A stretch of DNA of 6,251 nucleotides from Streptosporangiaceae bacterium (GTDB lineage Bacteria; Actinomycetota; Actinomycetes; Streptosporangiales; Streptosporangiaceae), in the NCBI GenBank assembly GCA_030045295.1, contig JASIGD010000333.1, forward strand, positions 1-6,251, written 5' to 3'. Position 1 is the first letter of the stretch. The number at the start of each line of letters is the position of its first letter. The position numbers and the translations under genes are program-made. The notes under the pieces were generated by a model. It saw only the letters and a list, made by a program, of their open reading frames with translations. It searched no databases and was not told where the DNA came from. Shown here in pieces: positions 1 through 4,225 of the stretch.

Positions 1-48
1 GGCCGGCCGCCCGCGGAAGCGCCCGGCGTGCGCGTCTTCTATATAGCT

Positions 49-72
49 AGCTTGTGAAGTAATTCACGAGCT
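49..72. terminator. Hairpin with GNRA-type loop, possible terminator
   Basis: Arms 49-58 and 63-72 form a 10-bp RNA stem with one U-G wobble, closed by the loop GTAA, which fits the stable GNRA tetraloop class. Read on the plus strand it is followed by TTACC, so only a short T-run is present. It directly overlaps a TGA at 55-57 that closes the only plus frame open from the window edge. It could end a rightward transcript from outside the window, or be an operator (core GTGAA-N4-TTCAC). The role is uncertain. Confidence 0.35.
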
Positions 73-261
73 TTACCGTACAAACAGCGCGGTCCACGTT
101 CCCGGAACCGTTGCGATGCCGAGCAGAACCCGGACGGGCCGCAAGCCGACCCGAACGTGCCCCAGAAGGCGACGTACTTGCCATCTCAGCTGATGACACG
201 TGCGAGGCGCCCCCGCGCCAGACATCACGACAAGCCTCTCAACGTCGGTTGACATGCGCAA

Positions 262-285
262 GAGCCCACGGCCAACGTCGGGCTC
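262..285. repeat. Inverted repeat GAGCCC/GGGCTC downstream of kinase gene
   Basis: GAGCCC at 262-267 pairs with GGGCTC at 280-285. ACG/CGT extends the stem inward, with one bulged C at 279 and a five-base loop. It lies about 100 bases past the stop of the leftward kinase gene and could be part of its 3' end. There is no T-run on the minus side, so a terminator role is weakly supported. Confidence 0.3.
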
Positions 286-324
286 AATTTAATGTCAGAT
301 CGATCACATTTTGCTCGCGTCGTC

Positions 325-357
325 GCAAAGTCACCGCAAAGCCGCCGCAAAGCCGCC
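325..357. repeat. 11-bp tandem repeat, three copies
   Basis: Three head-to-tail 11-bp units lie at 325-335 (GCAAAGTCACC), 336-346 and 347-357 (both GCAAAGCCGCC). The last two are identical and the first differs at two positions. The array ends 28 bases before the stop codon of the kinase gene, so it lies in its 3' flank. The 11-bp period is close to one DNA helical turn. No function is known to me. Confidence 0.8.
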
Positions 358-385
358 GCCGCGCCACCAGAGCTGGTCCGGCGCC

Positions 386-1309
386 TCACACCAGCACGCG
401 CATCGCTTGCGCGACAAACCGGAATTCGACGGCCTTGGTCTCGCCGAGATACTCCCCATCGACCTGGAAGGCGATGGGCCGCAGGGCGCGGAGGGTGAAC
501 GCGTCCGCGCCCCGCAGGGACAGCAGGTGCCGTCCCCGGGGTGGGCGGCTGCGGACCAACAGCATCTGGCCCAGCAGGCTGCCGATGGTGATGAGCCCCA
601 GCCGCCGCAGGCCGAGCAGATCGAGCCCGGAGGTGAAATCCGGGTCCGGGACGGGCAGCAGCGCCCGGCCGCGAAAGTACGTCCACGGCGATCTGTTGGT
701 CACCATCGCCATGAACAGGTCAGCGGCCAGCGGCTGCCCGCCGCGCTCCAGCGTCAGCGCCGGCGCCCGCCGGTCGGTGCCGCGGTAGTACCGGCGCACC
801 ATGGCCCGCAAGTACAACGACGCGCTCTCGCGCCGGCCAGCCTCGCGCAATTGATCTACCTCGTGCACCACCTCGGCGTCCAGGCCGAGGCCCGCGCTGA
901 ACGTGAAGTACCGGTCTCCGGCCAGCCCGAGCCCTATGGTCCGGTACCTCCCCGCCGCGAGCGCCTCCTTGACCCTGGCGATCGCCGCCTCGGTATCGAC
1001 CGGCAGGCCGAGCGCCTGCGCCAGGACGTTCCCGCCCCCGCCGGGTATGACCCCGATCAGCGGCGGCCGTGAGCCGTCCGGCCCGACTCGGGCCATGACC
1101 CCGTTGACCGCCTCGTTGACCGCGCCGTCGCCGCCGAGCACGAGCACGAGGTCGCCGTCCGCCGCCGCCGCCAGCTCGTGCGCGTGGCCGCGGTGCCGCG
1201 TGTGTTCGACATCGAGGTCGACCAGGCCGGCCAGCGAGCGGGTCACCTGGTCCGGAGCGTGGTCCTTGGCGGTCGTGGCATGCGGGTTGACGATCAGGAT
1301 GCCGCGCAC
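386..1309 (-). CDS. Diacylglycerol kinase family lipid kinase
   Basis: The predicted product has 307 residues, a normal length for the bacterial DgkB/YegS/sphingosine kinase-like family. Such enzymes use ATP to phosphorylate a lipid hydroxyl at the inner face of the membrane. Visible motifs, in order: an N-terminal strand ending in NPHAT (8-12, the family's NPxSG position); the nucleotide-binding GGDGAVNE (59-66, consensus GGDGTxNE); PGGGGN (89-94, more often PGGTGN or PGGSTN); FSAGLGLDAEVV (137-148); and QVDGE (282-286), the conserved C-terminal VDGE motif. The substrate cannot be read from sequence; diacylglycerol or another prenyl, glycero- or sphingolipid is possible. Start: GTG at 1309 gives the NPxxG strand directly and has no clear Shine-Dalgarno sequence, but a TAGCCT hexamer sits exactly where a -10 box would be for a leaderless mRNA. 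The gene diverges from the membrane protein gene at 1385. Confidence 0.88.
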   Translation of the reverse strand: MRGILIVNPHATTAKDHAPDQVTRSLAGLVDLDVEHTRHRGHAHELAAAADGDLVLVLGGDGAVNEAVNGVMARVGPDGSRPPLIGVIPGGGGNVLAQALGLPVDTEAAIARVKEALAAGRYRTIGLGLAGDRYFTFSAGLGLDAEVVHEVDQLREAGRRESASLYLRAMVRRYYRGTDRRAPALTLERGGQPLAADLFMAMVTNRSPWTYFRGRALLPVPDPDFTSGLDLLGLRRLGLITIGSLLGQMLLVRSRPPRGRHLLSLRGADAFTLRALRPIAFQVDGEYLGETKAVEFRFVAQAMRVLV

Positions 1310-1315
1310 CCGCCC

Positions 1316-1321
1316 AGGCTA
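1316..1321 (-). promoter_or_regulatory. Candidate -10 box for a leaderless kinase mRNA
   Basis: TAGCCT on the minus strand fits the actinobacterial TANNNT -10 pattern. It occupies -12 to -7 if transcription starts at the G of the GTG at 1309. No purine-rich ribosome site precedes this GTG, which agrees with a leaderless transcript. I found no convincing -35. This is inference from spacing alone. Confidence 0.35.
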
Positions 1322-1384
1322 GCCGCCGCCTAAGCTGGGAGCCTGTACGGCCCCCTGGATCGTCGAGGGATGGGTATATGCGAC

Positions 1385-1861
1385 ATGGCGACGCGACCGA
1401 CTAGGCCGAGCCCGCCTGCGCCGCCGGCGAGCTCCCCGGAGCCCGCGGGCCGGCGCCCGATAGCGCTGCGCCTGGCCGCGGCGGCGCAGCTGATCGAGGC
1501 GCTCGGCCTGGCCGTGGCGGGCGTGTTCGGGGCCGCCTCGACCGTGGACGGGCGGTCCTACCAGCTGCTCAGCGGGATCGCGCTCACCCTGATCGCGTTC
1601 GGCACGGCCGCCGGCCTTGCGGTCATCGCCGTGGCCCTGGCCAGGGCCAGGCCGTGGAGCCGCATCCCCGCCGCCATGACGCAGCTGTTCGTGATCATCG
1701 GGGGCGTCACCCTGCTCGACGGGAACCGGCCCGAATGGGGCGTGCCCGCCCTGCTGCTGGCGGGCGTCTGCCTGGCCGGCCTGCTGACCCCGGCCAGCCT
1801 GCGCGCGCTCAACCGCCCGCCGGAAGAAGACCCGCCCGTGGAGAACCAGCACGGCCGATAA
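1385..1861 (+). CDS. Small integral membrane protein, function unknown
   Basis: The product has 158 residues from the ATG at 1385. An in-frame ATG at 1370 would add five residues. I prefer 1385 because the purine-rich GGATGGG at 1367-1373 lies 11 bases before it, whereas the same purines abut or overlap 1370. The N-terminus (about 1-25) is Pro/Ser/Ala-rich and probably disordered. It is followed by roughly four hydrophobic segments at about 30-52, 62-86, 96-112 and 117-137, then a polar, acidic tail rich in Pro and Glu. Short basic loops (for example ARARPWSR) separate helices 2 and 3. I recognise no family motif, cofactor site or enzymatic residue. It diverges from the lipid kinase gene and converges on the sigma factor gene, 67 bases from its stop. 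A GGGTAT hexamer at 1372-1377 resembles a SigF-type -10 but has no matching -35. Confidence 0.75.
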   Translation: MATRPTRPSPPAPPASSPEPAGRRPIALRLAAAAQLIEALGLAVAGVFGAASTVDGRSYQLLSGIALTLIAFGTAAGLAVIAVALARARPWSRIPAAMTQLFVIIGGVTLLDGNRPEWGVPALLLAGVCLAGLLTPASLRALNRPPEEDPPVENQHGR

Positions 1862-1928
1862 CTGGCCCTCCGAGCCGCCCTCGCCACACGGCCCCTGAGC
1901 CGCCGCCGCACCACGCCAGCCCGCGCGC
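1862..1928. other. Convergent intergenic region, no clear terminator
   Basis: These 67 bases separate the stop codons of two converging genes. The stretch is C-rich on the plus strand. I see no stem-loop with a T-run on either strand, so how the two transcripts end is not visible. Confidence 0.5.
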
Positions 1929-2771
1929 TCAGTCCTCCGTGGTCAGGCCCTCCCTGAGCTGGGCCAGCGTCCGGGCCAGCAGCCGGGACACGTGCATCTG
2001 CGAGATGCCCAGCTCGGCGGCGATCTGCGACTGGGTCATGTTGCCGAAGAACCGGAGCAGCAGGATCTTCTTCTCCCGCGGCGGCAGCTGCTCGAGCAGC
2101 GGCTTCAGCGACTCCCGGTACTCGACGCCTTCCAGCGCGTCGTCGACCATGCCCAGCGAATCCGAGACCGCGGGCGCGTCGTCGTCGCCCGAATCCGGCG
2201 CGTCGAGCGACACGGTGGAGTAGGCGTTGGCCGACTCGAGCCCCTCCAGCACGTCTTCCTCGCTCATCTGCAGGTGCGCGGCCAGTTCGCTGACCGTCGG
2301 CGCGCGCCCCTCGCGCTGCGCCAGTTCGCCGATGGCCTTGGTGAGCGAGAGCTTGAGCTCCTGCAGCCGGCGCGGTACCCGCACCGCCCAGCCCTTGTCC
2401 CTGAAGTGCCGCTTGATCTCGCCCACGATCGTGGGCGTGGCGTAGGTGGAGAACTCCACGCCGCGGTCCAGATCGAACCTGTCGATGGACTTGATCAGCC
2501 CGATCGTCGCGACCTGGGTCAGGTCGTCGAGCCACTCGCCCCGGTTGCGGAACCGGCGCGCGAGGTATTCCACCAGCGGGAGGTGCAGCTCGACCAGGTA
2601 GCCCCTGATCCTGGCCCGCTCCGGATCCCCGGCGGGCAGTACCGCGAGCCGCTCGAACAGCTCCCGGGCCCGGGCCCGGTCCGGCGGTGACCCGTGCTCA
2701 ATCCGCATCGCCGCCTCGGCCTGGACTAGCTCGAACTCTTCGGTCACCTGGACCTCGAATTCGCTGCTCAC
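1929..2771 (-). CDS. sigF: SigB/SigF-family stress RNA polymerase sigma factor
   Basis: The 280-residue product is a group 3 sigma-70 factor of the SigB/SigF/SigG type, which directs RNA polymerase to general-stress or developmental promoters. Region 2 spans about 57-130 and includes the core-binding DDLTQVATIGLIKSIDRFD (82-100) and the -10-recognising FSTYATPTIVGEIKRHFRD (107-125). Region 3 spans about 130-190. Region 4 spans about 218-275, with a helix-turn-helix TQSQIAAELGISQMHVSRLL (246-265). There is no region 1.1, as expected for this group. The start is GTG at 2771, because its GTGA overlaps the TGA of the upstream anti-sigma gene and gives a normal N-terminus. The open frame runs further upstream, but that part is the anti-sigma gene read out of frame. 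Translational coupling would keep sigma and anti-sigma levels matched. The exact orthologue (SigB, SigF or another paralogue) is not fixed by this window. Confidence 0.93.
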   Translation of the reverse strand: MSSEFEVQVTEEFELVQAEAAMRIEHGSPPDRARARELFERLAVLPAGDPERARIRGYLVELHLPLVEYLARRFRNRGEWLDDLTQVATIGLIKSIDRFDLDRGVEFSTYATPTIVGEIKRHFRDKGWAVRVPRRLQELKLSLTKAIGELAQREGRAPTVSELAAHLQMSEEDVLEGLESANAYSTVSLDAPDSGDDDAPAVSDSLGMVDDALEGVEYRESLKPLLEQLPPREKKILLLRFFGNMTQSQIAAELGISQMHVSRLLARTLAQLREGLTTED

Positions 2772-3235
2772 CCGGACCCCGGAGTTTCCCGGCGCTTGCG
2801 CAGGACGATCGCCACCTGATCGCCCGGCCCGACCCGGGAGTCGACGGTCCCGGCCAGGGCGGACAGCACGGTCCAGGCGAAGGTGTCCGGGGCGGGGATG
2901 CGCGGGTGCGCGGAGACCACCGATACGGTGATCGTCATCTCTGCGGCGCCGAGGTCGAAGGCGCACTCCAGGTTGGAGCCCGGTATCGCCTGGACCAGCA
3001 GCATCGCGCACGCCTCGTCCACCGCGATACGCAGGTCCTCGATCTCGTCGAGGGTGAAGTCAAGCCTTGCCGCCAGGCCCGCGGTCGCCGTCCGGAGCAC
3101 GGAAAGGTACGCGCCCTCGGCGGGCATGCTCACCTTCACGCGGTCCTTGGTCTCGCGCTCAGGCAGCGCCGCGCCGACGTCACGCTGGCCCGGCAAGGAC
3201 CCGTAAGCCGTCGTCGCGGCGGTGTCTTCGGTCAC
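2768..3235 (-). CDS. rsbW: Anti-sigma factor, RsbW/UsfX-like HATPase fold
   Basis: The 155-residue product should bind and hold the adjacent sigma factor inactive in the cytoplasm. A polar N-terminus of about 35 residues precedes a GHKL/HATPase-like domain. Its best landmark is DLRIAVDEACAMLL (67-80), matching the N-box helix of RsbW and the mycobacterial SigF regulator UsfX. FAWTVLSALAG (119-129) matches the C-terminal helix in the UsfX type. The Mg/ATP-coordinating Asn of the N-box is replaced by Met78 and no DxGxG or Gly-rich lid is visible, so kinase activity is doubtful. The GTG at 3235 is chosen as start because GGAGGAG lies four bases upstream. An ATG at 3277 would coincide with the likely transcription start. 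The gene is first in a two-gene operon with the sigma gene (GTGA overlap). A phospho-sensitive anti-anti-sigma partner would be expected elsewhere in the genome. Confidence 0.87.
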   Translation of the reverse strand: MTEDTAATTAYGSLPGQRDVGAALPERETKDRVKVSMPAEGAYLSVLRTATAGLAARLDFTLDEIEDLRIAVDEACAMLLVQAIPGSNLECAFDLGAAEMTITVSVVSAHPRIPAPDTFAWTVLSALAGTVDSRVGPGDQVAIVLRKRRETPGSG

Positions 3236-3239
3236 GTCT

Positions 3240-3246
3240 CTCCTCC
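3240..3246 (-). promoter_or_regulatory. Ribosome binding site fixing the anti-sigma start
   Basis: GGAGGAG on the minus strand ends four bases before the GTG at 3235 (six bases if only GGAGG is counted). It is a near-consensus site and rules against the longer reading frame from 3277. Confidence 0.8.
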
Positions 3247-3282
3247 GGGGCGCCTTAGCGGTCGCCGCCCACTGCAAGTAAC

Positions 3283-3309
3283 CTACCCCCCCAGCTCACG
3301 GCGATGAAC
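3283..3309 (-). promoter_or_regulatory. Candidate SigF-type autoregulatory promoter
   Basis: On the minus strand GTTC (3309-3306), a 17-base spacer and GGGTAG (3288-3283) resemble the GTTT-N(15-17)-GGGTAT/C promoters used by SigB/SigF-type factors. The predicted start near 3276 leaves about 40 bases of leader before the GTG at 3235. Autoregulation is the rule for such operons in related bacteria. Both boxes deviate from consensus at their last base, so this stays a candidate. Confidence 0.42.
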
Positions 3310-3350
3310 ACGCCGCGGCGGCCCGGACCCCTACTCACCCGCCGCACAAT

Positions 3351-3387
3351 TATCGTGGATCGTTACCACTGGTAACGATCCACGATA
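3351..3387. terminator. Perfect 17-bp-arm hairpin after sodN
   Basis: Arms 3351-3367 and 3371-3387 are perfect inverted repeats around the loop ACT. The hairpin starts 16 bases past the sodN stop codon, so a transcriptional terminator or mRNA-stabilising 3' hairpin for sodN is the simplest reading. On the minus strand it is followed by ATTGTG rather than a T-run, so it is not a textbook intrinsic terminator. Its centre also forms a palindrome, TTACCACTGGTAA, resembling another site at 5973-5985. Confidence 0.65.
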
Positions 3388-3403
3388 GCCGGTCCGGAGT
3401 CCG

Positions 3404-3811
3404 CTAGGCCTGCTTGGTCTCCCAGAAGATCTTGCTGATCTCCTCGATCTTGCCCAGCAGCTCGTCGGCCTTGGAGACGTCCGTGCTGCCCTTCGTGCCC
3501 GCGGCGCCTGCTAGCTTGGTGGCCTCGTTGAACAGCTGGTTCAGCTGCGGGTACTTCTCGAAGTGCGGCGGCTTGAAGTAGTCGGTCCACAGCACCCAGA
3601 GGTGGTGCTTGACCAGCTCGGAGCGCTGTTCCTTGATGATCAGGCAGCGGGCCCGGAACTCGGGGTCCGTGTTCTGCTGGTACTTTTCGTCGATGGCCTT
3701 GACCGATTCCGCCTCGATCCTGGCCTGCGCCGGGTCGTAGACTCCGCAGGGCAGGTCGCAGTGGGCGTAGGCGGTGGTCCTCGGCTCAAGCAGGCGTGTG
3801 AGCAGCCTCAT
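3404..3811 (-). CDS. sodN: Nickel superoxide dismutase (pro-form)
   Basis: The 135-residue product converts superoxide to oxygen and hydrogen peroxide in the cytoplasm using nickel. A 16-residue leader precedes the Ni-hook HCDLPCGVYDPAQARIEAES. After cleavage the new N-terminus is His1, with Cys2 and Cys6 as nickel thiolate ligands and Asp3, Pro5 and Tyr9 also conserved. Glu17 and Arg47 (mature numbering), which position His1, are present. YFKPPHFEKYP and the C-terminal KIFWETK also match Streptomyces SodN closely. The mature chain is 119 residues, close to the roughly 117 of the Streptomyces enzyme. An additional Cys lies at mature position 40. The ATG at 3811 is preceded by AAAGGGA four bases upstream. 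The gene diverges from the protease gene sodX and is followed by a strong hairpin. In Streptomyces this enzyme is nickel-induced; I see no clear Nur box here. Confidence 0.97.
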   Translation of the reverse strand: MRLLTRLLEPRTTAYAHCDLPCGVYDPAQARIEAESVKAIDEKYQQNTDPEFRARCLIIKEQRSELVKHHLWVLWTDYFKPPHFEKYPQLNQLFNEATKLAGAAGTKGSTDVSKADELLGKIEEISKIFWETKQA

Positions 3812-3848
3812 CGATTCCCTTTCTCCGACTCGTTAGCTTGCAGACCCG

Positions 3849-3876
3849 ACACTACCCCGCCCGCCTGCGTCGACAC
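3849..3876 (-). promoter_or_regulatory. Candidate sodN promoter
   Basis: On the minus strand, GTGT (3876-3873), 15 bases and GGGTAG (3857-3852) fit a SigB/SigF-type layout. Overlapping it, TAGTGT (3854-3849) fits the general TANNNT -10 pattern, without a good -35. Either would start the transcript near 3842-3845, leaving a leader of about 30-35 bases. The promoter reaches almost to the sodX ribosome site, so the two divergent genes share very little control DNA. Confidence 0.35.
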
Positions 3877-3877
3877 C

Positions 3878-3884
3878 GGGAGGG
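3878..3884 (+). promoter_or_regulatory. Ribosome binding site fixing the sodX start
   Basis: GGGAGGG precedes the GTG at 3889 by four bases. This supports the GTG start over a longer in-frame ATG at 3838, which would add 17 residues of poor quality and has no comparable site. The ATG at 3885 is out of frame. Confidence 0.65.
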
Positions 3885-3888
3885 ATGC

Positions 3889-4197
3889 GTGCACTGGCCG
3901 ATACTTCGGGTCAAGGTCGCCGAACGCTCCATGGAGCCTGCCCTGCGCCCCGGCGACTGGCTGCTGGTCCGCCGGACCCGCCGGATCCGCCCGGGCCAGA
4001 TCGTGCTCGCCCGCCATCCGGCCCGGCCGGACCTGCTCATCATCAAGCGCGCCGCCCGCCGCGCCGACGGCGGCTGGTGGCTCGAATCCGACAACCCCGC
4101 CGCCGGAGCCGTCGACAGCCGCCGCTTCGGCGCGGTCCCGGCGGCCCTCATCGAGGGCCGCCTGCTGACCCGCTACCGGCGCCCCCGCGCCCGGTAG
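3889..4197 (+). CDS. sodX: Nickel superoxide dismutase maturation protease (S26 family)
   Basis: The 102-residue product is a small signal-peptidase-like serine protease that removes the SodN leader so the N-terminal His can bind nickel. The S26 signature is present: catalytic Ser14 in RSMEPALRPGDW (13-24), the general-base Lys53 in LIIKR (50-54), and the later conserved boxes SDNP (67-70) and DSRRFG (76-81). There is no N-terminal membrane helix, unlike classical type I signal peptidases. That suits a cytoplasmic substrate with a non-secretory leader. The assignment is strengthened by sodN lying divergently with only 77 bases between start codons. The GTG start follows GGGAGGG. The stop codon TAG falls in the loop of an 8-bp hairpin. 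Confidence 0.94.
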   Translation: MHWPILRVKVAERSMEPALRPGDWLLVRRTRRIRPGQIVLARHPARPDLLIIKRAARRADGGWWLESDNPAAGAVDSRRFGAVPAALIEGRLLTRYRRPRAR

Positions 4198-4205
4198 CGG
4201 GCGCG
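4186..4205. terminator. GC hairpin enclosing the sodX stop codon
   Basis: CGCGCCCG (4186-4193) and CGGGCGCG (4198-4205) are perfect inverted repeats around the loop GTAG, which contains the sodX stop TAG. Part of the same sequence can instead fold as the 14-bp palindrome at 4197-4210. It lies between converging genes and could stop transcripts from both sides. No T-run follows on either strand, so the terminator call is tentative. Confidence 0.4.
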
Positions 4206-4225
4206 CCCGCGCCGGCTGACGCCGT

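Larger units (their letters stand above)
1..385. other. Non-coding stretch with small repeats
   Basis: I see no convincing gene here. The open frames are short or are shadows of the kinase gene to the right. The first 57 bases are open in plus frame 1 and end in TGA at 55-57, so the tail of a rightward gene entering from the left cannot be excluded, but nothing recognisable is encoded. An AT-rich island at about 38-90 stands out from the GC-rich surroundings. The stretch also holds a hairpin at 49-72, a small inverted repeat at 239-252 (TCAAC/GTTGA around GTCG), a hairpin at 262-285 and an 11-bp tandem repeat at 325-357. Confidence 0.6.

Noticed and set aside
73..261. 62-residue minus-strand open frame in the left intergenic region
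   Set aside because: No ribosome site, promoter or recognisable motif; the composition looks like chance translation of GC-rich DNA.
249..277. Perfect -35 box TTGACA on the plus strand
   Set aside because: No TANNNT box lies 16-18 bases downstream (the bases read CCAACG/CAACGT) and no plus-strand gene follows.
111..1322. Long plus-strand open frames opposite the lipid kinase gene
   Set aside because: They are Arg/Pro/Ser-rich with no family motif. Open antisense frames are routine in DNA this GC-rich, and the minus-strand kinase motifs are unambiguous.
1353..1377. SigF-type promoter for the small membrane protein gene
   Set aside because: GGGTAT is present at 1372-1377, but no G-containing -35 lies at any acceptable spacing, and the start would fall on the ATG itself.
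2772..3011. A longer sigma factor with an extra 80-residue N-terminus
   Set aside because: This stretch is the anti-sigma gene in another frame. The GTGA overlap at 2768-2771 and the normal family length support the GTG at 2771.
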